From positions 1 through 39,671 of the forward strand of contig JAFUVQ010000001.1 of the NCBI GenBank assembly GCA_017477505.1: a stretch of 39,671 bases of DNA, written 5' to 3'. Source of the stretch: Eubacterium sp. Its GTDB lineage: Bacteria > Bacillota > Clostridia > Lachnospirales > Lachnospiraceae. The position numbers were made by a program, and so were the translations under genes. Numbering within the stretch: the stretch's first letter is position 1; each line of letters opens with the position of its first letter. The notes under the pieces were generated by a model. The model had not been told where the DNA came from. It saw only the letters and a program-made list of their open reading frames with translations, and did not search any database. Below are positions 8,585-16,809 of the stretch, in pieces.

Positions 8585-8743
8585 TTGTTTGTTCTCCTTC
8601 CTATTTACATATTTTTGATTTTTAGTGGGGAGATACTATCACAAAAAAATCCATTTGTCATAAATATGCCAGTAATACTAGCAAAATGCTACACCTACTG
8701 TCCTTTTTGATGTCGATTTGAGGATTCCATGGTGAATGATTTC

Positions 8744-8772
8744 TTGTAAAAAATCTGTTAATGAATTAGAAT
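8744..8772 (+). promoter_or_regulatory. SigA-type promoter for the toxin-antitoxin operon
   Basis: TTGTAA (8744-8749) and TAGAAT (8767-8772) are separated by exactly 17 nt. They stand about 50 nt before the antitoxin start. The following AGGTATAGGTGTAT contains a short direct repeat that could be the autoregulatory operator, but that is a guess. Confidence 0.55.
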
Positions 8773-8824
8773 ATGAATAGGTATAGGTGTATATATTTAA
8801 GTAGAAAGACGAGGTGATGATATC

Positions 8825-9076
8825 ATGAATACATATGAGTCTACAATTTCCCTTATGAGTACTCTTCCGGAGAAAGATTTGTTGAAAATAAAAGAATTTG
8901 TCAGTCGCCTTATTTCAAAACCTGAGGAGCGGACTGAGATGTTTAATCCATATAAGCATCTTACTAGAGAAGAGGTTATAGAACAGCTGGCTATTGCCAG
9001 AAGTCACGCAGAAGATGGAAGAACGATGGATGCTCATGTGGCTTCAGCAGGAATTAGGGAAAAGTATGGCTTATGA
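8825..9076 (+). CDS. Antitoxin of a type II toxin-antitoxin pair
   Basis: This 83-residue acidic protein follows a strong GAGGTGAT site. The N-terminal half is helical (SLMSTLPEKDLLKIKEF). The middle, YKHLTREEVIEQLAIAR, resembles the toxin-binding arm of small antitoxins found with ParE/RelE toxins. Its stop overlaps the toxin start (ATGA, 9073-9076), the usual arrangement with antitoxin first. No clear DNA-binding fold can be assigned by eye. Its role is inferred mainly from the partner. Confidence 0.75.
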   Translation: MNTYESTISLMSTLPEKDLLKIKEFVSRLISKPEERTEMFNPYKHLTREEVIEQLAIARSHAEDGRTMDAHVASAGIREKYGL

Positions 9077-9387
9077 AGACTTGGAATGTGATAGTTACTG
9101 ATGATGTACAGAATGATTTAGATAATTATGTGTATTATCTATTAGCAGAGAAACTTAATGAACAGGCTGCTCGAGCATTGCTTGATGACTATGATGAGAC
9201 GGTAGATATTTTGTCAGGAATTGCCGGGTCATTAAGGAATCTCGAGGATCCTGAATTGTCTATGTATAAAAAAATACGGTTACAAAGACATGATTACTAT
9301 CTTTTGTATCGCATAGTGGATGATTATGCTATAGTTGATCGTATGTTCCATGATTTACAGGATATTGATAAGGCATTAAAAAGCTAA
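9073..9387 (+). CDS. RelE/ParE-family toxin
   Basis: This 104-residue protein shows the RelE/ParE pattern: an N-terminal WNVIVTDDVQNDLDNYVYY strand-helix, a helical middle, then the strands KKIRLQRHDYYLLYRIVDDYAIVDRMFHDLQD. The last strand and the R-x-x-Y-L-L-Y-R stretch are typical. RelE members cut mRNA on the ribosome and ParE members poison gyrase; sequence reading alone does not separate them here. It overlaps the antitoxin by 4 nt, so translation is coupled. Confidence 0.82.
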   Translation: MKTWNVIVTDDVQNDLDNYVYYLLAEKLNEQAARALLDDYDETVDILSGIAGSLRNLEDPELSMYKKIRLQRHDYYLLYRIVDDYAIVDRMFHDLQDIDKALKS

Positions 9388-9473
9388 AAGGGATATTGGT
9401 ATGTTTATTAATCGCTATTAGTTGTTTATAAAGAGAAAGACGAAGAGTGTTTTAAGTATATAAATTGGGGCTA

Positions 9474-9605
9474 TTGAAAGAGCAAGCAGCTATTATAAAT
9501 GCGCAAGCTAAGGAAATAGAAGAATTGAAGTTCAGAGTTGAAGAGATAGAGAAGCATTTAGGATTCCCGCTTAGGTATCCTAAAATTCTAGATTATACGG
9601 AGTAG
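9474..9605 (+). pseudogene. Coiled-coil C-terminal gene remnant or tiny ORF
   Basis: From a TTG at 9474, 43 codons run to TAG, encoding a helical segment (AQAKEIEELKFRVEEIEKHL) that ends in GFPLRYPKILDYTE. A GGGG lies 5 bp upstream, but the start is weak. The peptide resembles the coiled-coil end of a larger protein such as a transposase or Rpn-type nuclease, so it is more likely a leftover 3' end than a working gene. The family is not certain. Confidence 0.35.
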
Positions 9606-9630
9606 TGTAAGATTTATTAGAACAACCAAC

Positions 9631-9665
9631 AATGGGTGTTGCGTAGCATGAACGTAACACCCATT
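9631..9665 (+). terminator. 14-bp hairpin, terminator-like
   Basis: AATGGGTGTTGCGT pairs with ACGTAACACCCATT with one wobble around a 7-nt loop. Only a weak T-run follows (TTTGTTAT). It probably ends the toxin-antitoxin transcript or the remnant. Confidence 0.55.
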
Positions 9666-9782
9666 TGTTATACTCTGCTGAATACAAAACTGGGACGTCT
9701 GATATCTAATAAAATAATTATTGCAAGAAAGCAAAAACACTAGTATTATTAGGATGTTTTTATCATTGCGTTTGGGACTTTT

Positions 9783-9807
9783 GGACACGGGGAGAGTCCC
9801 CATGTCC
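9783..9807. repeat. GGGAC/GTCCC-type palindrome upstream of pncB
   Basis: GGACACGGGGA (9783-9793) pairs with TCCCCATGTCC (9797-9807) with one mismatch around GAG. A further GGGAC at 9774-9778 could pair with the GTCCC inside 9804-9808 instead. Related GGACAGTCCC pieces occur at about 7329-7338 and 32426-32440, which suggests a dispersed repeat. Confidence 0.45.
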
Positions 9808-9829
9808 CATTTAAGAGAGGTAGGGGATT

Positions 9830-11278
9830 ATGACTCAGTATGACAAGCGAAATATCAGTATGATGATGGATTTCTACGAGATGACCATGGCATATGGTTA
9901 TTTCTGTGAGAATGCAAATGATGCAAGGGTTACTTTTGATGTGTTTTACAGGAGAAATCCGGATAATGCTTCATTTTCCGTATTCGCAGGACTGGAACAG
10001 ATTATTGAATATGTTGAAGATCTTCATTTTGATGAAGATGATATAGAGTATTTCAGAAGTCTTTCTCTATTTGATGAGAAGTTCCTGGAATATCTTAAGG
10101 GATACAAGTTCAAGGGCGATATTTATGCATTTCCTGAAGGAACTATTATGTATCCAAATGAGCCGATTATTACGGTTTCTGCACCTCTTCTGGATGCGCA
10201 GCTTATCGAGACAGCGATACTCGCTCAGGTAAATCATCAGTCTCTTATTGCTACAAAGACCAGAAGGATAGTTAAGGCGGCCAGAGGCAGAGCGGTTTCT
10301 GATTTCGGTGCGAGACGTGCTCACAACGTTGATGCTGCCGTATATGGAGCAAGAGCAGCATATATTGGCGGTGCTACAGGAACAGCAACTGTCCTTGCAG
10401 GTCAGATGTTTGATATTCCTATAAGCGGTACCATGGCGCATAGCTGGGTTATGTACCATGATGACGAATATACCGCATTTAAAAAATATGCCGAAACTTA
10501 CCCTGACGCTACGCTTCTTCTGGTTGATACTTATGACGTTCTTCAGTCAGGTATTCCAAATGCCATAAGAGTTGCAAAAGAAGTGCTTCAGCCGATGGGC
10601 AAGAGACTTAAGGGCGTAAGACTTGATTCGGGCGACTTGGCGCTCCTTTCGAAGCAGGTAAGGGACATGCTTGATGACGCAGGACTTGATGACTGCAAGA
10701 TTGTTGTTTCTAACAGCCTAGATGAGTTTACCATCAGTTCCATCCTTCAGCAGGGCGGATGCATCGATTCATTTGGCGTTGGTGAAAGACTTATTACAGC
10801 AAAGAGTGATCCAGTCTTTGGCGCAGTTTATAAGATTGCATCTGCAACAAAGGATGGAAAGACGGTTCCGAAGATCAAGATTTCCGAGAATCATGAGAAA
10901 ATCACAAATCCGGGCAGGAAGAAGGTTTACCGTGTATTCAATTCCGAGGGACTTGCGATAGCAGATCTCATCGCCGGATATGATGAAGTTATAGATATGT
11001 CACAGCCATTCAGATATGTTGATCCTGAGAAGCCATGGAAAAACAGAAGCTTCGAGGGCTGCACAGTAAGAGAACTTCAGCAGCTTGTTGTTAAGGATGG
11101 CGAGAGAGTATATGAGAAGAAGACTATGAATTATCTCCGCGAGTTCGTTCAGAACCAGCTTAGAGATGAGATTCGTAAAGAGGAGCAGCGTTTTGAGAAT
11201 CCTCACATTCACCTTCTTGCAATGACTCCTGATTACTATGAGATGAAGATGGATCTGTTGAAGTCATATGAACAGTAG
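9830..11278 (+). CDS. pncB: Nicotinate phosphoribosyltransferase
   Basis: This protein has 482 residues. The opening MMMDFYEMTMAYGYF and VFYRRNP, then SDFGARRAHN, VRLDSGDLALL and FGVGERL, are hallmarks of the PncB/NAPRT family. It joins nicotinic acid to PRPP, with ATP hydrolysis, to make nicotinate mononucleotide, the first step of the Preiss-Handler route to NAD. Length matches the long Gram-positive form. A GAGAGG-containing site precedes the ATG. It appears to be a single gene, with purE 101 nt downstream on the same strand. The palindrome at 9783-9807 in its leader could affect expression, but no known NAD riboswitch was recognised. Confidence 0.93.
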   Translation: MTQYDKRNISMMMDFYEMTMAYGYFCENANDARVTFDVFYRRNPDNASFSVFAGLEQIIEYVEDLHFDEDDIEYFRSLSLFDEKFLEYLKGYKFKGDIYAFPEGTIMYPNEPIITVSAPLLDAQLIETAILAQVNHQSLIATKTRRIVKAARGRAVSDFGARRAHNVDAAVYGARAAYIGGATGTATVLAGQMFDIPISGTMAHSWVMYHDDEYTAFKKYAETYPDATLLLVDTYDVLQSGIPNAIRVAKEVLQPMGKRLKGVRLDSGDLALLSKQVRDMLDDAGLDDCKIVVSNSLDEFTISSILQQGGCIDSFGVGERLITAKSDPVFGAVYKIASATKDGKTVPKIKISENHEKITNPGRKKVYRVFNSEGLAIADLIAGYDEVIDMSQPFRYVDPEKPWKNRSFEGCTVRELQQLVVKDGERVYEKKTMNYLREFVQNQLRDEIRKEEQRFENPHIHLLAMTPDYYEMKMDLLKSYEQ

Positions 11279-11379
11279 GATTATATGCTGCAGATGGGGA
11301 ATGCACGGAGTGCATGTACCAGGATGAAGCGTTCACTTAGAGCGGTAGGTGCGTGAGTATATATAGAAAGGAAAGTAAA

Positions 11380-11868
11380 ATGAAAGTAGCAATTATCATG
11401 GGTTCCACCAGCGACCTTCCAAAGGTTGAGCCGGCTATAGGAATCCTCAAAGATTATGGTGTAGATGTAAAAGTAAGATGCCTCTCAGCTCACAGGGCGG
11501 CAAGGCACCTCACAGCATTTATAGATGAAATTCATAATGACGGCACTGAGGTTATCATCACTGCAGCCGGCATGGCAGCAGCTCTTCCGGGCGTTGTAGC
11601 ATCTCAGACAGTACTTCCTGTTATAGGTGTACCGCTTTCGGGATCAGTACTTGACGGTCAGGACGCACTTTATTCAATAGTTCAGATGCCACCCGGAATT
11701 CCGGTTGCAACAGTTGCCATAAATGGCAGCAAGAATGCAGCTTATCTGGCACTCCAGATTATGGGTGGAAAGCATGATGAGATAAAGACCAGACTTCGTC
11801 TTGAGAGAAAGTCCATGGAAGAGGCAGCTCTGAAGGCAAATGCAGAAGTTATGGCTAAATACGAATAA
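11380..11868 (+). CDS. purE: N5-carboxyaminoimidazole ribonucleotide mutase
   Basis: The start is set at ATG 11380 because AGAAAGGAAAG lies just upstream and MKVAIIMGSTSDLP is the family's usual N-terminus; an upstream GTG at 11353 would add nine unlikely residues. The 162-residue protein has the active-site loops MGSTSDLP, SAHRAA and AGMAAALPG of class I PurE. It moves the carboxyl group of N5-CAIR to give CAIR in purine synthesis. Ordinary PurE has SAHRTP; the RAA here is a mild variation. No other pur genes are adjacent; hisS follows 65 nt later. Confidence 0.95.
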   Translation: MKVAIIMGSTSDLPKVEPAIGILKDYGVDVKVRCLSAHRAARHLTAFIDEIHNDGTEVIITAAGMAAALPGVVASQTVLPVIGVPLSGSVLDGQDALYSIVQMPPGIPVATVAINGSKNAAYLALQIMGGKHDEIKTRLRLERKSMEEAALKANAEVMAKYE

Positions 11869-11933
11869 CTCCGGCGATGTAAGTACTGCCGGAATATGAC
11901 AGATACAAATAATAGAAATAAGGAAATAGTAAA

Positions 11934-13193
11934 ATGGCATTAAAGAAGACCCCTGTTAAGGGTACATGTGACATGCTTCCATCAGATATGAGACTGAGAG
12001 AGCATGTTATCGGAATGATTAAAGAAAGCTACGGAAGATACGGATTCATGGAGATCGAGACTCCGGTTATGGAGCATATCGAGAACCTTACAAGTAAGCA
12101 GGGCGGCGACAATGAGAAGCTGATCTTCAAGATTATGAAGAGAGGCGCTGATCTTATGAGAGCCCTGGAGAAAGAGGATGGCGAACTGGCTGACTGTGGA
12201 CTCCGCTATGACCTGACACTTCCGCTTGCCAGATATTATTCCAACAACAAGGATGTACTTCCTTCACCGTTCAAGGCGCTTCAGATTGGAAATGTATGGC
12301 GTGCCGACAAGCCGCAGAAAGGTCGTTTCAGACAGTTTACCCAGTGCGACATAGATATTCTTGGCGATAACTCCAATCTTGCGGAGATAGAACTTATCGG
12401 TGCAACAAGTGATATGCTGAGAACCATTTTCAGTGAAGTTGGCATTGAAGGATTTACAGTACACATCAATGACAGGCGATTCCTTATCGGTGCTGCAAAG
12501 AATGCGGGCTTCAAAGATGAGGATATAGAAGGAATACTTATTACTCTTGATAAGTTTGACAAGATAGGTATAGACGGCATCAGAGAAGAACTTCTCGGCG
12601 CAGGACAGGATGAGGCAGTGGTAGATAAATACCTTAAGCTTTATTCAGATCTTGAAAATGTAAGCATAGAAAGCTTCGTTTCGGATATAGATGAGAGCTT
12701 CCTTCCAAAGGATGCGGTGGATGGTCTTACGGAGATACTTACCTGTGCCAAATCCATGGTGGATAAGAGTATTACCGTAGTATTTGATCCGACCCTGGTA
12801 CGTGGAATGGGTTATTATACAGGTCCGATATTCGAGGTGACAATCGATGGTTACAACTTCTCCATCGCAGGCGGCGGAAGATATGATAAAATGATCGGCC
12901 GCTTCACCGGACAGGATACACCTGCAACAGGGTTCTCCATTGGATTTGAGAGAATCATTACCATTCTTAAAGATAAGATGGGTGAAGGCTACAGAGTTGA
13001 CAGTGACAATGTTGCAATACTTATAGGCAAAAAAGTCAGTCTTGAGAAGAAGGTTGCCATACTCGAAGAAGCGAAAGAATTACGTGCAGCAGGCAGGACC
13101 GTACTCATCCAGCCTATGCAGAAGAATATGGGACATCAGATTGAGATGCTGGAAAAAGAAGGATATACTGAATTCCGTAAGGAATTTGAATAG
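11934..13193 (+). CDS. hisS: Histidyl-tRNA synthetase
   Basis: This protein has 419 residues, the normal bacterial length. It shows LTLPLARYYSNN, the motif 2 segment VWRADKPQKGRFRQF, the histidine-specific VRGMGYYTG, and motif 3 AGGGRYDKM with GFSIGFERI. A short anticodon-binding domain closes the protein (NVAILIGKKVSL to YTEFRKEFE). It charges tRNA-His. HisZ paralogues lack the anticodon domain and the complete motifs, so HisS is preferred. AAGGA precedes the ATG. The 65-nt gap from purE is too short for a T-box leader. Confidence 0.93.
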   Translation: MALKKTPVKGTCDMLPSDMRLREHVIGMIKESYGRYGFMEIETPVMEHIENLTSKQGGDNEKLIFKIMKRGADLMRALEKEDGELADCGLRYDLTLPLARYYSNNKDVLPSPFKALQIGNVWRADKPQKGRFRQFTQCDIDILGDNSNLAEIELIGATSDMLRTIFSEVGIEGFTVHINDRRFLIGAAKNAGFKDEDIEGILITLDKFDKIGIDGIREELLGAGQDEAVVDKYLKLYSDLENVSIESFVSDIDESFLPKDAVDGLTEILTCAKSMVDKSITVVFDPTLVRGMGYYTGPIFEVTIDGYNFSIAGGGRYDKMIGRFTGQDTPATGFSIGFERIITILKDKMGEGYRVDSDNVAILIGKKVSLEKKVAILEEAKELRAAGRTVLIQPMQKNMGHQIEMLEKEGYTEFRKEFE

Positions 13194-13204
13194 TGAAGAT
13201 AAAG

Positions 13205-13240
13205 GAATCGGACCCTGATTTTTGGTTCGATTCTTTTTTT
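13205..13240 (+). terminator. Rho-independent terminator after hisS
   Basis: GAATCGGACC pairs with GGTTCGATTC (one wobble), followed by seven T residues. It ends the purE-hisS transcript. Confidence 0.9.
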
Positions 13241-13293
13241 GTACTTAAATCCCAAATGCAAAATTAAGATATTTCAATAAACCCACCGAAAAC

Positions 13294-13350
13294 TCAATAT
13301 ATATATCGAAAACCCAAAATGTAAAGAAAATCAAATATATGTATCGAAAA
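13294..13350. promoter_or_regulatory. AT-rich direct repeats, possible operator of the ABC exporter
   Basis: Two similar boxes, TCAATATATATATCGAAAA (13294-13312) and TCAAATATATGTATCGAAAA (13331-13350), stand 37 nt apart just upstream of the promoter. A regulator bound there would sit at or above the -35 region. No regulator gene is adjacent. Confidence 0.4.
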
Positions 13351-13363
13351 AATCAAATAATTG

Positions 13364-13392
13364 TTGACAAGAAAAGTAAATGGGTGTATTTA
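13364..13392 (+). promoter_or_regulatory. SigA-type promoter of the ABC exporter
   Basis: A perfect TTGACA (13364-13369) is followed after 17 nt by TATTTA (13387-13392). The distance to the ATG at 13457 leaves a leader of about 55-60 nt with AAGGAG before the start. Confidence 0.7.
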
Positions 13393-13456
13393 TATACAAG
13401 AACATATGAACAAACATTCAGATGTTATATATAACTAACTAACTAAGGAGTATACC

Positions 13457-14155
13457 ATGTTTCTTGAACTTAGACAGATCAAAAAATCATTCGGAGAAGG
13501 CGAGAATAAGGTAGAGGTTCTGAAGGGCATAGACTTTACCCTGGATAAGGGTGAATTCTGTGTCCTTCTTGGGCCTTCGGGTTCAGGTAAATCAACTCTC
13601 CTGAATATTATCGGGGGGATAGACACAGCTGATTCCGGTGAGATAAGCATTGACGGGGACATGATGTCGAATATGAAAGAGAAGGCACTGACTCAGTATC
13701 GAAGAAAGCACCTCGGCTATATATTCCAGAGATACAATCTGATTCCGAATCTTACAGTGAGAGAGAATATAGAAGTTGGTTCTTATCTTGCGGACAATCC
13801 TCTGGATGTAAATGAGCTGATAGACATCCTGGGACTTCACAGCCACAGACATAAGTATCCCAACCAGCTTTCCGGAGGTCAGCAGCAGAGATGCTCCATC
13901 GGAAGAGCCATAGTAAAGAATCCGGACATTTTGCTCTGCGACGAACCTACAGGAGCGCTTGATTCCAAGACCTCGGTTGAGATCCTTAAGCTAATAGATA
14001 CAGTAAACAAAACTTATCATAATACCATTATCATGGTTACACATAACGATGGCATCAAGGATATGGCTGACAGAGTCATCAAACTGAAGGACGGAGCCAT
14101 CCGAAAGAATTATGTAAACGAAACAAAGAAAACAGCCGAAGAACTTGATTGGTAG
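13457..14155 (+). CDS. MacB-like ABC transporter ATP-binding protein
   Basis: This 232-residue ATPase has Walker A GPSGSGKS (39-46), Q-loop IFQRYNLIPNLT, signature LSGGQQQR (138-145), Walker B ILLCDEP (158-164) and the D-loop ALDS. The ALDSKTS segment and small size place it in the MacB/LolD type that partners FtsX-like permeases. Such systems use ATP to drive movement of periplasmic or membrane parts in peptide export, bacitracin-type resistance or lipoprotein release. The permease gene follows 86 nt later. Confidence 0.93.
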   Translation: MFLELRQIKKSFGEGENKVEVLKGIDFTLDKGEFCVLLGPSGSGKSTLLNIIGGIDTADSGEISIDGDMMSNMKEKALTQYRRKHLGYIFQRYNLIPNLTVRENIEVGSYLADNPLDVNELIDILGLHSHRHKYPNQLSGGQQQRCSIGRAIVKNPDILLCDEPTGALDSKTSVEILKLIDTVNKTYHNTIIMVTHNDGIKDMADRVIKLKDGAIRKNYVNETKKTAEELDW

Positions 14156-14241
14156 TTATATTCCAAACCGGCAAAGAGAAATAAACCGGAAAAAAGAACC
14201 GGATCGGCAACTACAACGAAACCGACAACGAGGAAATAGAC

Positions 14242-16560
14242 ATGCGTAACCCACTTAACAAAAGACTTCTCAGAGATTTCAAATCCGATCTCGGTAAGTA
14301 TATGGTCATTTTCATAATGATGACTCTGTCGATAGGCATGACTTCGGGATTTCTGGTGGCAGGCGAAAGCATGCTGAAGGCCTATAATGACAGCTTTGAG
14401 AAGTACAATACGGAAGACGGTAATTTCAGAACCGAAAAGAAGATAAACAAAGCAGGAATTAAGCATATAGAGAAGACGGGCGTAAAGCTTTATGAGAATT
14501 TCTATGTGGAAATGAAAATGGATGGCGGTCAGGACGTCAGGACATTCAAGATCAGAAATGAGGTCAACAAGGCCGATGTCCTTAAGGGAAGACTTCCTGA
14601 AACCAAAGATGAGATTGCCATCGACAGAATGTTTGCTGATAACAATAAGATAAAGACAGGTGACAAGATAAGCTGTGACGGGAAAGAATATACAGTTTCG
14701 GGACTTGTGGCACTTTCAGATTACAGCGCACTCTTCAAGAATAACAACGATGCAATGTTCGACGCAAGTAAGTTTTCAGTGGCAGTCGTAACTGAGGAGG
14801 AATTCGAATCATTTAAGAATAAAGTCATTTTCTATGATTATTCATGGAAATATGATGATCCGCCGGCCAAAGGCAAGGACGAGCAGGACAGAGGACTTGA
14901 TCTTATGAAAGTCATAAATGAGACTGTATCCCTTGAAGGCTTTGTCCCGCGTTACGCTAACCAGGCAATCAATTTTACCGGAGAAGATTTCGGTGGCGAC
15001 GTAGTCATTATGACGGTTGCTTTCTATATGATAGTAGTAATCATGGCATTTATCTTTTCAGTCACGATCAATAATACCATAGAACGTGAGGCAGAGTTCA
15101 TAGGTACACTCCGTGCCACCGGATATACGAGAGGTGAAATGACACTTCATTACATGTCCATGCCGCTTATAATCACCTTGATAGGAGCGCTGGTCGGAAA
15201 TGTAATGGGCTATACCTTCATGAAAGATTTAATGGCGGCTCTCTATTACGCCAGCTACAGCCTTCCGAGCTACGTGACGATATGGAATGCGGATGCATTT
15301 GTGAAAACCACAGTGGTTCCGCTTATAATAATGATAGTTGTTACATACTTCTCACTTTCAAGCAAGCTCAGGCTTTCACCGCTCCGTTTCATCAGAAGAG
15401 ACCTTTCGAAGAAGGGCAGGAAGAAAGCATTCCGCCTCAGTCCGAAGATCAATTTCTTTACGCGATTCAGGCTGAGAGTCATTTTCCAGAATATCAGCAA
15501 CTACATAGTTCTTTTCTTCGGAATTCTTTTTGCAAATATACTGCTGATGTTCGGGCTTACATTCCCGCAGGTACTGAAGGATTATCAGAATAATATAGGC
15601 GATAACCTTTTCTGCAAATATCAGTACATGCTGACAGTTCCATCGGATGTAATAGGAAATGACAGCAAGGTCGAGGGGCTTATAGCCGGCATGCAGTATA
15701 TGTCGGATGTTGAGACAGATAACCGGGATGCGGAGAAATTCACGGCTTACGGACTTGAGACAACAAACAAAAAGTACAGGATTGAGGAGATAAGCCTTTA
15801 CGGAATCGAGAAGAAAAGTAAGTACATAAAGCTGAATATCAAAAATGATGAGGTTTATGTTTCAAGGAGTCTTGCGGAGAAGCAGCAGCTGAAACCGGGA
15901 GATACCATAACCCTTAAAGAGGAATATGAGGACAAAGAATATACATTTACCGTGTCAGGGGTATATGACTATATGGGAGGGCTTGCTGTCTTTATGGACA
16001 GAGAGTACATGAATAAGATATTCGACTTTGGTGAAGGATACTTTTCGGGATATCTGTCAGATACAAAAATCACGGATGTGGACGCAAAATATCTCGGAAC
16101 AGTCATTGATTACGACAGCATAACCGCTATCTCAAGGCAGCTGCTCATTTCAATGGGCTCAATTATGAATGTACTTGCATATATTTGTGTTATAATATTC
16201 ATGGTGGTCATTTACCTCCTCACAAAAGTGATCATCGAGAGGAATACACAGAGCATCAGCATGGCGAAGATACTCGGCTATACCAGTGGTGAGATCAGCA
16301 AGCTTTACGTGCATGCGACCACATATGTGGTACTGTTGTTTATATTCCTGACAATCCCTATTTCGGATTTTCTTGTAAATGTAGTGTTTAAGGCGCTGCT
16401 CAGAACTGAGATGAACGGCTGGTTCGACATATACCTGCCACTTAAGATAAAGCTGATAATGATAGGAATGGGTATAGGAACCTACGCCATAGTAGCGCTT
16501 TTGGAGTATAGGAAAGTCAGACGCGTACCGATGGAAGACGCCCTAAAGTACGATGAATAA
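14242..16560 (+). CDS. FtsX-like ABC transporter permease
   Basis: This 772-residue protein starts after GAGGAAA. One N-terminal TM (about 19-40) precedes a first external domain. Three TMs follow (about 255-372), then a fifth (about 415-440), a second external domain of about 190 residues, and three C-terminal TMs (about 635-755). It therefore contains two FtsX units with eight TMs, as in the large permeases of Firmicute antimicrobial-peptide or lipoprotein exporters. FtsX signatures include NTIEREAEFIGTLRATGYTRGEM and SISMAKILGYTSGEI. It pairs with the upstream ATPase. The substrate is unknown. Its TAA stop is also the first three bases of a repeated 51-bp unit in the hairpin array that follows. 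Confidence 0.92.
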   Translation: MRNPLNKRLLRDFKSDLGKYMVIFIMMTLSIGMTSGFLVAGESMLKAYNDSFEKYNTEDGNFRTEKKINKAGIKHIEKTGVKLYENFYVEMKMDGGQDVRTFKIRNEVNKADVLKGRLPETKDEIAIDRMFADNNKIKTGDKISCDGKEYTVSGLVALSDYSALFKNNNDAMFDASKFSVAVVTEEEFESFKNKVIFYDYSWKYDDPPAKGKDEQDRGLDLMKVINETVSLEGFVPRYANQAINFTGEDFGGDVVIMTVAFYMIVVIMAFIFSVTINNTIEREAEFIGTLRATGYTRGEMTLHYMSMPLIITLIGALVGNVMGYTFMKDLMAALYYASYSLPSYVTIWNADAFVKTTVVPLIIMIVVTYFSLSSKLRLSPLRFIRRDLSKKGRKKAFRLSPKINFFTRFRLRVIFQNISNYIVLFFGILFANILLMFGLTFPQVLKDYQNNIGDNLFCKYQYMLTVPSDVIGNDSKVEGLIAGMQYMSDVETDNRDAEKFTAYGLETTNKKYRIEEISLYGIEKKSKYIKLNIKNDEVYVSRSLAEKQQLKPGDTITLKEEYEDKEYTFTVSGVYDYMGGLAVFMDREYMNKIFDFGEGYFSGYLSDTKITDVDAKYLGTVIDYDSITAISRQLLISMGSIMNVLAYICVIIFMVVIYLLTKVIIERNTQSISMAKILGYTSGEISKLYVHATTYVVLLFIFLTIPISDFLVNVVFKALLRTEMNGWFDIYLPLKIKLIMIGMGIGTYAIVALLEYRKVRRVPMEDALKYDE

Positions 16561-16778
16561 GGCATGGATTCACGAAGTGAATCCATGCTCCGAGCGAAGC
16601 GAGGATGCGTTACGCGAAGCGGAACAAAGACATGCGAAGCATGGATTTCATATGAGCGAAGCGCATATGGCACAAGTAAGGCATGGATTCACGAAGTGAA
16701 TCCATGCTCCGAGCGAAGCGAGGATGCATCGTGCGAAGCACGATAATTCGGCGAAGCCGAATCAAGACTGCGAAGCAG
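16558..16778. repeat. Array of ten GAA-triloop mini-hairpins (GCGAAGC family)
   Basis: Eight copies of GCGAAGC (starting 16594, 16614, 16634, 16656, 16713, 16733, 16751 and 16770) and two long CAC-GAA-GTG hairpins fill this gap. The long ones (16562-16588 and 16681-16707) have perfect 12-bp stems around GAA. Others are perfect with 7 bp (16728-16744, 16746-16762), 5 bp (near 16634) or 4 bp (16768-16778). Some carry mismatches beside the GC closing pairs, mostly A-G. A 51-bp unit (16558-16608) repeats at 16677-16727. d(GCGAAGC) is known as an exceptionally stable DNA mini-hairpin. The array lies between permease and lipoprotein genes. Confidence 0.85.
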
Positions 16779-16809
16779 GCTTGGCACAAAAAAGGACATG
16801 GAGGAAGAG

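Larger units (their letters stand above)
9388..9829. other. Gene-poor stretch with a gene remnant and two palindromes
   Basis: No intact gene is seen in these 442 bases. They hold a short coding remnant (9474-9605), a 14-bp hairpin (9631-9665), an AT-rich part with no clear signal (9666-9773) and a GGGAC-type palindrome (9783-9807) before the next gene. The mix fits a decayed accessory region between the toxin-antitoxin pair and the housekeeping genes. Confidence 0.6.

Noticed and set aside
11869-11933. T-box leader for hisS
   Set aside because: Only 65 nt separate purE from hisS, with no T-box sequence or specifier loop. The small CCGGC hairpin is too short for that.
16564-16746. 60-residue ORF across the hairpin array
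   Set aside because: The frame arises from the GCGAAGC repeats (Ser-Glu-Arg-like codons). There is no start signal, and the DNA is better explained by the palindromes.
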